DNA of 64,000 nucleotides from G963677185 sp963677185 (GCA_963677185.1 OY781889.1:2232001-2296000), one strand, 5' to 3'; positions 34,529 through 43,618 are shown, counted from the stretch's first letter. Notes: generated by a model from the sequence alone, not told the origin. Program-made: numbers and translations.

Positions 34529-36475
34529 CCTGTCTTTGACACTTGCAGAAGGCAAAAAGCCCCGCAAGCTCCTAATACAGGGGATTACGGGGTTTCCTTA
34601 TGTTAATAAAAAGTGAGTAATCTTCTCTTAAGACTTAGTGACCTTAAAAATATTTTTCATCTGCCGTGTGGTCAGTATCTGGTAGTCAGTGCGGAACCCA
34701 AAAGCATCATGAAGGCTGTCGGTAAAATCGGTTCTCGTGTAGGTCGGAACGAAGCCTTCCCCCTTAATCTCGTGAAAATTCATGTCCCGCAGACCCTGAA
34801 CAATCTCGCTGCACGTGTATTGTTCCTCCAGCCGCTTTTCCAGGAGCCTGTAGACCACCAGTGCGATAAAACAGGTCATGAAATGCGCTGTTATCCGGTC
34901 ATCGCGGCTAAGGTACACTGGCCTGGCTTTGAACTCGGTTTTCATGATCCGGAAGCACTCCTCAATCCGCCAGCGCCTCTTGTTTACCGCCAGAACGGTT
35001 GATGTGTCGCCATCAAGGTTGGTGCAGACCGCGTAGAACCCGTCAAAAGCCTCCTCTTTACCAATGACAGCATTGTCAATTTCATATAACGTTTTGCTGG
35101 CAAGCTCTCCTTCCGGGGTGACACTAGTCTTCTTAATAAACCGCCTATAGTCGTTTGGGTTCACCTTATTCAGCTTGCCCAAATTCGTGTCAAGGACTTT
35201 GCAGGCTCTCTCAATTTGGGCGTTCCTGACCTTGCGCTGGTAGTTTTGGTACTTGAGCGAAAAAGACACGATAAGCTTCTGTTCCAGCCCGTCTTCCACA
35301 ATCCAGCGCTCCTTGTAAAAAGTCTTTTCCCAGTCCTTTTCCTCATCAAGCATATCCAGACTGTATTTTGAGCTGTCGCCAGGCAGGAGCCAGCCTTCAG
35401 GGCTTAAGGCCCATTCCTTCAGGTGCTTCTTCAGCTTCTTGACTGACTGCGTAGTTATGAAAGCACGGTCGCCCTGGTTATTGAACTGACGATTGCTATT
35501 GGAGGCGAGCCCGGCATCGGTACAGACGATAAACTTGGAGCAATTAAAATCGGACAGAATTTTTTCCTCCAGCGGCTTTAGAGTCAGCTGCTCATTAGTA
35601 TTGCCTTTGCCAATATATATGGCCAGGGGTATCCCATCCCCATCCATGAAAAGTCCCATCTGGACGATGGGGTTGGGGCGATGCTCCTTGGAATAGCCGT
35701 ATTGCTTGATGCCTGACTCCTGCTCTATTTCAAAGAAATAGTTGGTGCAATCGTAATACAGCACCTTCGTATTCCGCTTTGAAACAGCCAGGCTGTTGGT
35801 GTAAAGGGAAGACTGGATAAAATCAGCCTCCTTGGCTATTATCTCCAGTGCACGGTAGATTTGGTGGAGGTCAAACGAAGGCTGCTCCATGAACTTGAAG
35901 GAATCTTGGTATGTAGAAAGCTTGGAGGAAGGGTAGATAACCCTGGCATAAACAAGCCTGGATAGGATAGAGTCCAGGTCGAAAGAGAACTTGTACTTTT
36001 TAGCGATGGTTTGGCACATTTTATCAAGCTTTAGCTCGTGATAGATCTTCTGCAGGAACAGGTAGCCGCCATTGAATGATTGCTGCTGGCCTTTGTCGAT
36101 AATCTTGACCGGGGAATACTTGACCAGGACTTCACGCTTATTCTCTTTTTCCTGCCGGTTAAGCTCCGCGATGTACTCTTTAGCCCATTCATAAGGATCT
36201 TGCCCGCCCAATTTTTCCAGGAGTCCATCATATGTGCCAAGCTTTTCCACGATCTTGGAGGAATGAACGCCATTCACATAGGTGGACCTTATTACATAAA
36301 GCGAAGCAGCATTTTTAGATTTAGTAACCTTCAACCGCATCAAAACACCTCCAATCCCTTATATTATACCACTGTACTCAACTGTACTCAATAGCAAAAT
36401 GGTAAAATTGACAAAAAAATAAGCCCCTGTTGGGCTTTTCAAGGCTTTTTCTTCTATTCAACTGTCAAAGACCCG
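34529..36475 (-). mobile_element. IS1634-type insertion sequence, about 1947 bp
   Basis: The element lies exactly between the two 238-bp repeats. Its ends are imperfect inverted repeats: GTCTTTGACA near the left end and its complement near the right end, continuing through AAAAAGCC in both arms (at slightly different spacing). It carries one intact transposase on the minus strand. IS1634 was described as making unusually long and variable target duplications, which fits what is seen here. Base-perfect flanks suggest a recent insertion. Confidence 0.9.
34628..36343 (-). CDS. IS1634/IS4-type DDE transposase
   Basis: A 571-residue intact transposase. The N-terminal half has the IS1634 pattern (SLYVIRSTYVNGVHSSKIVEKLG at the start, then LVYARVIYPSSKL). 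The DDE catalytic core shows the first Asp in VLYYDCTNYFFE, the second in IVCTDAGLAS, and the third as Glu in KRRWRIEECFRIMKTEF, the Y/R-x-x-I-E-x-x-F-R signature of IS4-class enzymes. The C-terminus contains HFMTCFIALVVYRLLEKRL, usual for the family. No frameshift or truncation, so the element may still move. Confidence 0.95.
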   Translation of the reverse strand: MMRLKVTKSKNAASLYVIRSTYVNGVHSSKIVEKLGTYDGLLEKLGGQDPYEWAKEYIAELNRQEKENKREVLVKYSPVKIIDKGQQQSFNGGYLFLQKIYHELKLDKMCQTIAKKYKFSFDLDSILSRLVYARVIYPSSKLSTYQDSFKFMEQPSFDLHQIYRALEIIAKEADFIQSSLYTNSLAVSKRNTKVLYYDCTNYFFEIEQESGIKQYGYSKEHRPNPIVQMGLFMDGDGIPLAIYIGKGNTNEQLTLKPLEEKILSDFNCSKFIVCTDAGLASNSNRQFNNQGDRAFITTQSVKKLKKHLKEWALSPEGWLLPGDSSKYSLDMLDEEKDWEKTFYKERWIVEDGLEQKLIVSFSLKYQNYQRKVRNAQIERACKVLDTNLGKLNKVNPNDYRRFIKKTSVTPEGELASKTLYEIDNAVIGKEEAFDGFYAVCTNLDGDTSTVLAVNKRRWRIEECFRIMKTEFKARPVYLSRDDRITAHFMTCFIALVVYRLLEKRLEEQYTCSEIVQGLRDMNFHEIKGEGFVPTYTRTDFTDSLHDAFGFRTDYQILTTRQMKNIFKVTKS

Positions 36476-36713
36476 CGCGAACCTGGCCACGGATGGCCAG
36501 TTGGAGCGGTACCGGCTGACTGGGGAGACGAGAAGCATAGTCTTCTTTTGAGGAGGCCTGGAACGAGCCAAGTCCCATAGCAGCGGAATCCAAAACATTT
36601 TGCATGTATTATCATCAAACACAAATTTAATAAATTCAGCGGGAGTTACCCACGAAGAGTTGACACGGCCGCCAAAATAAGGTTAACAGGCATTAAAAAT
36701 GCGCTTGTACTAT
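36476..36713. repeat. Right copy of the 238-bp direct repeat
   Basis: Identical to 34291-34528. The first 109 bases (36476-36584) are a 3' fragment of the candidate RNA lacking the 5' strand of its closing stem, so this copy cannot fold the same way. The last bases TAT join flanking AAT to rebuild TATAAT before the next gene. Confidence 0.93.
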
Positions 36714-36716
36714 AAT
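36711..36716 (+). promoter_or_regulatory. Possible -10 box of the iron-sulfur protein gene
   Basis: TATAAT, 35 bases before the start codon. It straddles the right end of the target duplication and is intact here, whereas the left copy reads TATCCT. No good -35 hexamer at 17 bases was seen. Confidence 0.5.
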
Positions 36717-36750
36717 AGAAATCAAAAGCCGGCTGGCTGGGAAAGAGTGG

Positions 36751-37470
36751 ATGAAAGCTGTGACAAGTCTTAACATGGAAATCCGTCAACTGTTGAAGGA
36801 AAAGGGAGTAAGCCTGGTGGGCTTTGGCGACTTGCAGGCCTTGCCAGCCAGTGAACGCTGTGATTTGCCCTATGGCGTTTCTCTGGCCATCGCACTGGAT
36901 CCTGAAGCTGTAAAAGGCATTAAGCAAGGACCTACAATGGCGTACTGGAAGGAGTACCAGCGCCTTAATGAACTTCTGGATGCGGCTGATGAAAGCCTGG
37001 CCGAATTTATCCGCATGCGCGGCTTCCAGGCTATGCCTCTCACCCGCTCGTACATGACCTGGGATCGTGAACAATACCAGACATTTCTGCCGCACAAAAC
37101 GGTTGCCACTCGCGCTGGACTTGGTTGGATTGGCAAGTGCGCTTTGCTTATAACCTGGACCCACGGCCCCATGGTCAGGATATCATCGGTGTTGACCGAC
37201 GCTCCTTTGGATACCGCCCGTCCGGTTAACGAATCGTTGTGCGGGAATTGCAATGTCTGTGTACTGGCCTGCCCGGGTAAAGCAGTCAGCGGTAATCTCT
37301 GGGAACCGGGAATGAAGCGGGAAGAGTTCTTTGACGCCTTTGCCTGCGCCCGGACCTGTGAATCACTATGTAAAAGCGCCGGCATTGAAGATTCTATTTG
37401 CGGCCGCTGCATTTATGTCTGCCCCTATACTAAAGAGTATATGAAATCACAACATCTGGTTATGGAATAA
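36751..37470 (+). CDS. QueG-like double-cluster iron-sulfur protein (second in window)
   Basis: A 239-residue protein with the QueG/DUF1730-like N-terminus, the motif TRAGLGWIGKCALLI (near residue 126) and two cluster motifs: CGNCNVCVLACP near residue 164 and CGRCIYVCP near 224. It lacks the HEAT-like tail of genuine epoxyqueuosine reductase and is similar in size and layout to the protein encoded at 22342-23100, but the sequences are clearly different. A ferredoxin-like reductase role is likely; substrate unknown. Its upstream region was interrupted by the insertion sequence, though the promoter appears rebuilt by the duplication. Confidence 0.78.
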   Translation: MKAVTSLNMEIRQLLKEKGVSLVGFGDLQALPASERCDLPYGVSLAIALDPEAVKGIKQGPTMAYWKEYQRLNELLDAADESLAEFIRMRGFQAMPLTRSYMTWDREQYQTFLPHKTVATRAGLGWIGKCALLITWTHGPMVRISSVLTDAPLDTARPVNESLCGNCNVCVLACPGKAVSGNLWEPGMKREEFFDAFACARTCESLCKSAGIEDSICGRCIYVCPYTKEYMKSQHLVME

Positions 37471-37563
37471 CATATACCGAAATAAGTGTTGGTTATTTTG
37501 ATACGGTGCCAGGCTGACGCTGGCCCGAGCTTAAATTAATATGCCCGGACTGATCCGGATATG

Positions 37564-37613
37564 ATAATGGTTCTGAAACGAAGGCTCAACAGCCTGCGCG
37601 CCAGAACCATTAT
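37564..37613. terminator. Large two-level hairpin after the iron-sulfur gene
   Basis: ATAATGGTTCTG and CAGAACCATTAT are exact 12-base complements enclosing an inner AGGCT-CAAC-AGCCT stem, followed by TTATTAA. Likely a terminator for the upstream gene, although the T-run is short; a recombination-like cruciform is an alternative. Confidence 0.55.
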
Positions 37614-37724
37614 TTATTAAGAGAGCACGCCTGGCATAATGCTTTAAGGGTGTTGCGCAATGTAAGCAATAATAGACAATGTGCAATATAAAACGTATGA
37701 TGAACGTGAAAGGAGCTGTCCTGT

Positions 37725-37925
37725 TTGAAAAATAAAAAGATGAAGATCGCGCGTATAGAATCTGATGTATCCCAGGAACAATTAGCCGAAATCGTTGGAG
37801 TGACCAGACAGACAATCGGCTTGATTGAGTCTGGCAAATATAACCCAAGCTTGAATTTATGCATTGAGATCTGCAGGGCGCTAAATAAAACACTGAACGA
37901 TTTATTTTGGGGGAATGAGGAATGA
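37725..37925 (+). CDS. Small XRE-family transcriptional regulator
   Basis: A 66-residue helix-turn-helix protein: VSQEQLAEIVGVTRQTIGLIE is the recognition region, with the conserved SGKYNPSLNLCIEICRALN and DLFW after it. This is the compact regulator type often paired with a small membrane protein or transporter; here a Yip1-type membrane protein and an ABC exporter follow. Start is TTG after AAAGGAG. It probably controls its own locus; no operator is evident. Confidence 0.9.
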   Translation: MKNKKMKIARIESDVSQEQLAEIVGVTRQTIGLIESGKYNPSLNLCIEICRALNKTLNDLFWGNEE

Positions 37926-38157
37926 ATAATGATCGATGCCGTCTTGGTTTAGAAGTACATTTGTGCTAGGATTATGCAAGGAAAATGGTTGAAAACTGGT
38001 AAAAACTTTGCACTTGAGATGAAATTTTGATACTTCAAGCCTGGATTGAAAAGGACGTATTGTTTGTTCCGGAATAATATGTAAGGTTTTTTCGCTTAAC
38101 ACCATAATCGGTGTCACTTGTTACCGTTTACTGTTTACTGCAGGAGGGATAGGTTAC

Positions 38158-38886
38158 ATGAATGATGAATATCCGATAGTTGAAACAGGAGAAGTTGAAT
38201 TACAGGACGTCAAAACGGAGGGCATGTCCTTTGGCGCCCGGGTAATCGGCGTGCTGGTTTCTCCGTTTGAAACCATGCAGGATCTGGCAGAACGCCCGCG
38301 CATATTGTTTCCAATTGTCTTGATGGCCCTGGCTACTCCGTTGATGTTTTTAAGCCGTTATTCGCTCTATGAGTCATATCTGCTCAAGACTATGAACAGC
38401 GCCATGAGCGTTCAAAATGTGCAAATGCCGGCGGGACAGTTAGAGGCTATGATGGAATGGCTGCCCATGGTTAGTATCATTAGCGCGCCTTTCGGAGCCC
38501 TGCTCAGCTGGCTGGTTGTAACCGGGATTATTTTTGGCCTGGTGAAGGCCTTTAAGGGAGCCGGCTCTTTCAAACAATACCTTTCGGTAACCGGCTACGC
38601 CTATGTCATTACAGCCCTTTTCTGCCTGGTCAGCGTTATTGTATCCTTCTTCAGCGGGGAGATCATTTTTAACAGTTCCCTGGCGGTTGTGGTTCCTGGC
38701 TTGAAAGGAAGCTATCTGTACGGGATATTGCGCAGCATAGAGCTGTTCGCACTTTGGAATTTTATTGTCACCGGTATAGGGGTTTTTGTGGTCAGCAAGC
38801 TGTCCTGGCAAAAAGCTGCCATTATAGTAGGCGGCATATATGTAGTCAATATATTGATATCAGCCTATTCCGCCCGGTCAATATAG
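38158..38886 (+). CDS. Yip1-family membrane protein
   Basis: A 242-residue integral membrane protein with about five helices (starting near residues 52, 105, 145, 185 and 218). The N-terminus has the Yip1 pattern VLVSPFETMQDLAERPRILFP, found in bacterial YIP1 proteins of unknown function. It is the first gene of a run with a MacAB-like exporter, and such proteins are often next to ABC systems. Start follows GGAGGGATAGGTTAC. Function is not established; a role in membrane organisation or transport support is inference from position. Confidence 0.8.
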   Translation: MNDEYPIVETGEVELQDVKTEGMSFGARVIGVLVSPFETMQDLAERPRILFPIVLMALATPLMFLSRYSLYESYLLKTMNSAMSVQNVQMPAGQLEAMMEWLPMVSIISAPFGALLSWLVVTGIIFGLVKAFKGAGSFKQYLSVTGYAYVITALFCLVSVIVSFFSGEIIFNSSLAVVVPGLKGSYLYGILRSIELFALWNFIVTGIGVFVVSKLSWQKAAIIVGGIYVVNILISAYSARSI

Positions 38887-38927
38887 AGGGTGCGTACAGT
38901 ACAATAAGACGGTGGCCCAAGCCCAGA

Positions 38928-38945
38928 TCCGGGGGAAGCCCCGGA
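38928..38945. other. Strong hairpin between the Yip1 and ABC genes
   Basis: TCCGGGG-GAAG-CCCCGGA, a perfect 7-bp GC-rich stem with a four-base loop and no T-run. It may protect or process the operon mRNA. Confidence 0.5.
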
Positions 38946-38995
38946 GCGCTGCAGGTTCACGAGCAAATCAACAGTCCGGCTGTGAAGGAACATAT

Positions 38996-39682
38996 ATGGA
39001 AATCATCAACATTACTGACTTGACCAAGGTGTACGACACCGGCAAAGTGAAGGTCGAAGCCTTGCGAAACATTTACTTCAAGGTTGAAGAGGGCGAGTTT
39101 ACAGCCGTAATGGGTCCGTCCGGTTCTGGCAAATCGACGCTTATGAATATAATCGGTTGCCTGGACAGGCTTACCAGCGGCAGTTATGTTCTGGAGGGCA
39201 GCGATGTTTCCTCTATATCAGAGGCGGAAATTACCAGGGTAAGGAACCGGAAAATTGGTTTCGTTTTCCAGTCCTTCAACCTTTTACCTCGAATGAATGC
39301 ACTCAAGAATGTTGAACTGCCCATGGTATATATGGGTGTTTCCAAAGAGGAAAGGTTGCGGCGTGCTCTGGCAGCCATTGAAAGGGTTCAGCTCTCGGAT
39401 CGCCTGCAGCATTTCCCCAACGAATTGTCCGGCGGGCAGAAACAGCGTCTGGCCATTGCCCGAGCTCTGGTGGGCAATCCCGCCATCATTCTGGCTGATG
39501 AACCGACCGGCAATCTGGACAGTACTACCAGCATGGATATAATGTCTCTGATGAGCGAGCTTAACCAGGAGGGCGCCACCATCATTCTGGTTACCCACGA
39601 GGCTGATGTAGCCGCTTTTGCCCGCAGGGTAATCACTTTACGCGATGGGCTCATTGTATCCGACAGCAGGAATTCCATATGA
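38996..39682 (+). CDS. ABC exporter ATPase, MacB/LolD type
   Basis: A 228-residue ATP-binding subunit. Walker A GPSGSGKSTLMN near residue 42, Q-loop VFQSFNLLPRM, signature LSGGQKQRLAIARALV, Walker B ILADEPTGNLD and the switch His in VTHEAD are all present. The sequence family (YDTGKVKVEALRNI, MNIIGCLDRLTSG) is that of MacB/LolD/FtsE-like mechanotransmission transporters. I start at the ATG at 38996, after AAGGAA; the longer upstream frame is not coding-like. It acts with the adaptor and permease that follow. Confidence 0.93.
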   Translation: MEIINITDLTKVYDTGKVKVEALRNIYFKVEEGEFTAVMGPSGSGKSTLMNIIGCLDRLTSGSYVLEGSDVSSISEAEITRVRNRKIGFVFQSFNLLPRMNALKNVELPMVYMGVSKEERLRRALAAIERVQLSDRLQHFPNELSGGQKQRLAIARALVGNPAIILADEPTGNLDSTTSMDIMSLMSELNQEGATIILVTHEADVAAFARRVITLRDGLIVSDSRNSI

Positions 39683-39761
39683 TAATATCGGGGAAATTGC
39701 GAATAATTATCTGAAAACCGGATTTTGCCATCAATGATTGAGCAACGAGAGGGAATTTGAA

Positions 39762-41096
39762 GTGACTAAATTATCAAAACAAAAGATCGCCGTCGGAAGT
39801 GTTGTTATTGTTCTTATTGCGGGACTGGCTGCTGTTAACATTATTCAGAGCCAATCGGGCAGCCTGTGGAATACCGGTCCGGTTATAGATGTTGAAGCCA
39901 GGGCCGTGGAAAAGGCCGATATTAGTTCGGAAGTCGTAGCCAGCGGGGTAGCCGAGCTGGCCGTACAAGAAGAAGTATATCTTGAAGCCGGCATCAAGGT
40001 TAGGGAAGTGCTGGTAGACGCATTTGACCGGGTCCAGGAAGGCCAGCAGATTATGGTGCTGGATCTCGACGATCTATACATACAACTGGAGAAAGAGCGG
40101 ATCAGCATGCAGATTCAGCAATATACTTATGAGCAGAGCGCCGGCCTGGAAGATGGCCAATCGATAGGTGACCTGGAAAGTGCCCGCATGCTGGCCGAGA
40201 ATACGGTGAAATCCAGCCAGCTCGGCCTGGATGAGGCCAAAGCCAATTTTGAAAGAATTCAAACCCTGTATTCGGCAGGAGGAGTTTCCCGGGTCGAGCT
40301 GGAGGCTGCTCAGAAAAAGCTGGATGATGCACAAATAACCTATGAAAATGCCGTTATTCGTCTGGCCAATGCGATAAATTCGGAAAATGCGGGTACAGGT
40401 ATTCAAAGCGCCAATGTAGCTGCCAGCCAGTTGCGGGTAGAGGAGCTGGAACGGAAAATAAGCAAGGCCGAAGCGTCGCAGTATGCGACAAGCGCCGGGA
40501 TTGTTACGGCGGTCAACGCCAAAGACGGAGAAATGGCGGCAGGAACGGGGCCCAGCGTTATAATATCAGACTTTAATTCGCTGCAGATCCGAGCCAACGT
40601 GAATGAGGCTGATAAGAACCTGGTTAAAATCGGGCAGGATGTATCAATAACCAGCGACGCCATAGATAAAAGCTCTGCAATTAACGGCACGGTTAAGAAG
40701 ATTGCGCTGCTGGCCAAGACTCTGGAAACCACCACCGGCAAGGAAAAAATATTTGAGACCGAGATAAATATTCAGGATGCGATGAAATACTTGAATGTTT
40801 TGAGTCCGGGGCAGAATGTCGACTGTTCAATAAACACTGGCATGTCATCCGATGCGCTGGTATGTTCATATGACATGATAATCGAGGGCAAAGACGAAGA
40901 AAAATATGTATTTGTTATTGATGAAAAGCAGCAGACCGTGGCCAAGCGGGTGGTTAAACTGGGCATGATAGCCGACCTGGAAGCCGAGGTTTTAGACGGG
41001 CTGTCGGAAGGCGATGTGGTCGTGGTTAATCCCCCCTTGAATCTCAAGGACGGCTCGCGGATTAAGATAACCGTTCCCGGGGAAGCCTCTGAATAG
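39762..41096 (+). CDS. MacA/HlyD-type membrane-fusion adaptor
   Basis: A 444-residue membrane-anchored adaptor: N-terminal helix (residues 5-25, IAVGSVVIVLIAGLAAVNII), a lipoyl-like barrel half, a long helical hairpin (about 100-230, heptad-rich) and the returning barrel with TSAGIVTAVNAKDGEMA. In Gram-positive cells such adaptors sit outside the membrane and serve efflux or secretion by the MacB-like permease. GTG at 39762 has a better ribosome site (AGAGGG) than the TTG at 39738. Substrate unknown. Confidence 0.88.
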   Translation: MTKLSKQKIAVGSVVIVLIAGLAAVNIIQSQSGSLWNTGPVIDVEARAVEKADISSEVVASGVAELAVQEEVYLEAGIKVREVLVDAFDRVQEGQQIMVLDLDDLYIQLEKERISMQIQQYTYEQSAGLEDGQSIGDLESARMLAENTVKSSQLGLDEAKANFERIQTLYSAGGVSRVELEAAQKKLDDAQITYENAVIRLANAINSENAGTGIQSANVAASQLRVEELERKISKAEASQYATSAGIVTAVNAKDGEMAAGTGPSVIISDFNSLQIRANVNEADKNLVKIGQDVSITSDAIDKSSAINGTVKKIALLAKTLETTTGKEKIFETEINIQDAMKYLNVLSPGQNVDCSINTGMSSDALVCSYDMIIEGKDEEKYVFVIDEKQQTVAKRVVKLGMIADLEAEVLDGLSEGDVVVVNPPLNLKDGSRIKITVPGEASE

Positions 41097-41163
41097 GTTA
41101 AGCCTCCCATTGAATCCATAAAGTATAAAACGGTGGCCCCGCATGCCGGAAAAGGATGCCTTT

Positions 41164-42372
41164 ATGTTTACTGAAAACCTGGCCCAGGCTTTTACCAGCC
41201 TCAAAGCCAATAAACTACGTTCAATTCTTACGATGCTGGGAGTAGTGATGGGCGTTTTCTCCATCATTACGATTTTAGCCATCGGTAATGCCGCTCAAAA
41301 ATACATTGATGCGCAATTCGAACAGTTGGGAGCCAACATTATCTCTGTCCAGGAACGCACCAAATCACCCGATTCAGCTGATTGGCTGAAACTTGAAGAT
41401 ATAGAAATGATTAAATCCATGGTCCCCAACCTCAAAAACATTCATGGCTTTGTTCAACAGGTGGGAGAAATAAGGATAAGCAGCAAAAAGTCTCAGCAGG
41501 TCTACATTGTTGGAATACAGCCTCAATACCGCAACTTTGAAGCTCTGGAGCTTTCTTCGGGACGTTTTATCAAGGAAAACGACCTGGAAGCCAATAACAG
41601 GGTGGTTCTGGTCCAGGACAAGTTTGCCAGGAGGTATTATAACACCGCAGATATTGACGGCGAAGTCATTACCTACATAGATCAAAAGGGCAGCATCGCC
41701 AAGTTAAAGGTGGTTGGCGTGATTAAAACCAAGCCCGGAATTTTTGGCGATTCGCTGGATGAATACATGCCGGCGATAATGTATGTGCCTTTAACCACCG
41801 CCCAGAATCTGAATGGTTCCAAACGCCTGGACGGCATCGAACTGGCAATTGACGACCCCAAGGCCGATTTGACCAGAATAGGGCAGCAACTGGTCAAAGC
41901 CCTGGAATTCAAACATAAGAATGAAGACAAATACTTGATTCAAAATACGGCAGATATACAGGCTTCTTTCGGTGAGATAACAATGGTAATTTCCCTGGTC
42001 TTTCTGGCCATTGCCATTATTACCCTTATAGTAGGCGGAATCGGCATTATAAACATTCTGCTGGTATCGGTGAAGGAACGCACCAGGGAGATTGGGATTC
42101 GCAGGGCATTGGGAGCTGCTAAACGCGATATAGTCATGCAGTTCCTGGCCGAATCCATTATTTTAACTGGTATAAGCGGGGTTTTGGGTATTGTTATTGG
42201 AATTGCAGCCGGCCTGATTATTTCCAATGCCATTAATATTCCACCGGTAGTGGACATCAAGATTTCTATCCTGGCATTTATAGGCTCAATATTGCTGGGG
42301 GTGCTTTTCGGAGTGTACCCGGCCAAAAAGGCCGCTGATCTTGATCCTATAGAAGCCCTGCGCTATGAATAA
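41164..42372 (+). CDS. MacB-type ABC permease
   Basis: About 402 residues: a first membrane helix after LRSILTMLGVVMGVFSI, a large extracellular domain (residues 45-275), and three C-terminal helices with the FtsX-like signature (VKERTREIGIRRALGA and ILLGVLFGVYPAKKAADLDPIEALR). This is the type VII ABC architecture that couples ATP hydrolysis to extracellular work rather than transport through the membrane. Start at 41164 has AAAGGA 7 bases upstream; an ATG at 41143 is possible. It completes the ATPase-adaptor-permease trio. Confidence 0.92.
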   Translation: MFTENLAQAFTSLKANKLRSILTMLGVVMGVFSIITILAIGNAAQKYIDAQFEQLGANIISVQERTKSPDSADWLKLEDIEMIKSMVPNLKNIHGFVQQVGEIRISSKKSQQVYIVGIQPQYRNFEALELSSGRFIKENDLEANNRVVLVQDKFARRYYNTADIDGEVITYIDQKGSIAKLKVVGVIKTKPGIFGDSLDEYMPAIMYVPLTTAQNLNGSKRLDGIELAIDDPKADLTRIGQQLVKALEFKHKNEDKYLIQNTADIQASFGEITMVISLVFLAIAIITLIVGGIGIINILLVSVKERTREIGIRRALGAAKRDIVMQFLAESIILTGISGVLGIVIGIAAGLIISNAINIPPVVDIKISILAFIGSILLGVLFGVYPAKKAADLDPIEALRYE

Positions 42373-42514
42373 GCCACGTTCAAAATGATATAATTATAGA
42401 ACATGTCTCATTAACCATCCGGTGTATGGAAGGCCGGAAGATTTATCTCGCATGGTTTTTCTGCAGCCAGGTCATTATTAATAGCTGAATGGAAAAGAAA
42501 AAGGGGGGGGCCGA

Positions 42515-43543
42515 ATGAAGAAAAGATTCCTGGTGACGGTAATGGTGTTGTTGATGATCACAGCATTCTCAACAGCTGCCCTGGGTCTTGAATCACAGGA
42601 ACAAGATGCAATCAGGGTATTTGTGGATGGAGAACAGCTAGTATTCGATGTTCAGCCCATAGCCACCAGCGAAAGGGTACTGGCTCCGATGGGGCCTGTC
42701 CTGGACAGCCTGGGCTACGTTCTGGACTGGGAGCCGCTTACGATGACCGCATCGGCGAAATACCTGGATCAAATTGAAATCGTGCATGTCATCGGCACTG
42801 ACATTGTATATGTCAATGGAGAGGCTCGGCGGATGGATGTAGCTTCTCTGGCAATGGATGGCCGCACCATGGTCCCATTGCGCTTTTTTTCGGAAATCCT
42901 AAATTATAGTGTCGAATGGAATGGTGCGGAAAATGCCGCTTATATTGATACCGGCGCTCCGCTTGCTCCACCCAGCGGCCAGCTGAACGCATCCAGCTAT
43001 TTTCCTATGACTCAAGGTAACAGCTGGGATCTGAGCAACGGAGGATTCGAAAATTCGGGTTTCAAGGAAAACGTTTCATGGGGTTCGGGCCCCTATTATC
43101 AGACCTGGTGGGAGGTTCCGGGAATTAGCCAGGATGTGAAGGTCTATGAAATCCAGCCGGATATGGTTAAAATAATTTTTCGGGAACAGGAAGAACCGCC
43201 TAATCCCAGTCTTCCCATGGAACACTGGGCCACTATGTGCGTGTTTCAACAGGAGGGCTTCACTGCTAATGTCAGCCAGGTAGTACTGCAGGGGCCGATT
43301 GCACCGGGAACCGAGTGGTCAGACGATTATGACAGCTGCACTATAGTGTCGGTTGATGAAATCGTGGAAACTCCGGCCGGGACCTTCGATGGCTGTGTCA
43401 AGGTGGAACGGGTCAGCTCCAGCAGCGATACGGTCATATTTGACTACTATTCTCCCGGCGTCGGACCAGTGAAACGGGACTACGTTATGGATGGCCAGCC
43501 TTCATACGCGTCTTCGCTGCTCGAAGCCTACACGGTCAAATAA
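42515..43543 (+). CDS. Secreted protein with copper-amine-oxidase N-terminal domain
   Basis: A 342-residue exported protein: signal peptide (KKRFLVTVMVLLMITAFSTAALG), then a copper-amine-oxidase N-terminal-like domain (residues 30-155: IRVFVDGEQLVFDVQP, MDGRTMVPLRFFSEIL), a domain widespread in Clostridia and unrelated to catalysis, then a beta-rich C-terminal domain (YFPMTQGNSWDL, and PAGTFDGCVKVERVSS, VGPVKRDYVM) resembling surface lipoprotein tails. It may bind the cell wall. It follows the exporter operon and may be its cargo or neighbour; that link is not shown. Confidence 0.8.
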   Translation: MKKRFLVTVMVLLMITAFSTAALGLESQEQDAIRVFVDGEQLVFDVQPIATSERVLAPMGPVLDSLGYVLDWEPLTMTASAKYLDQIEIVHVIGTDIVYVNGEARRMDVASLAMDGRTMVPLRFFSEILNYSVEWNGAENAAYIDTGAPLAPPSGQLNASSYFPMTQGNSWDLSNGGFENSGFKENVSWGSGPYYQTWWEVPGISQDVKVYEIQPDMVKIIFREQEEPPNPSLPMEHWATMCVFQQEGFTANVSQVVLQGPIAPGTEWSDDYDSCTIVSVDEIVETPAGTFDGCVKVERVSSSSDTVIFDYYSPGVGPVKRDYVMDGQPSYASSLLEAYTVK

Positions 43544-43557
43544 CAACCGCAAAATAA

Positions 43558-43596
43558 AACAGACCGGAGAGCTAACTGCTCCGGTCTGTTTTTTTA
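43558..43596. terminator. Bidirectional terminator between convergent genes
   Basis: ACAGACCGGAG and CTCCGGTCTGT form an 11-bp stem, followed by eight T residues on the plus side and A/T-rich sequence on the other. Confidence 0.93.
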
Positions 43597-43618
43597 ACCT
43601 GAAGATTTCATTATTAAA

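Noticed and set aside
34291..36713. Composite transposon or two identical genes flanking the element
   Set aside because: The 238-bp flanks contain no transposase or terminal repeats of their own and join the element precisely, so target duplication explains them better.
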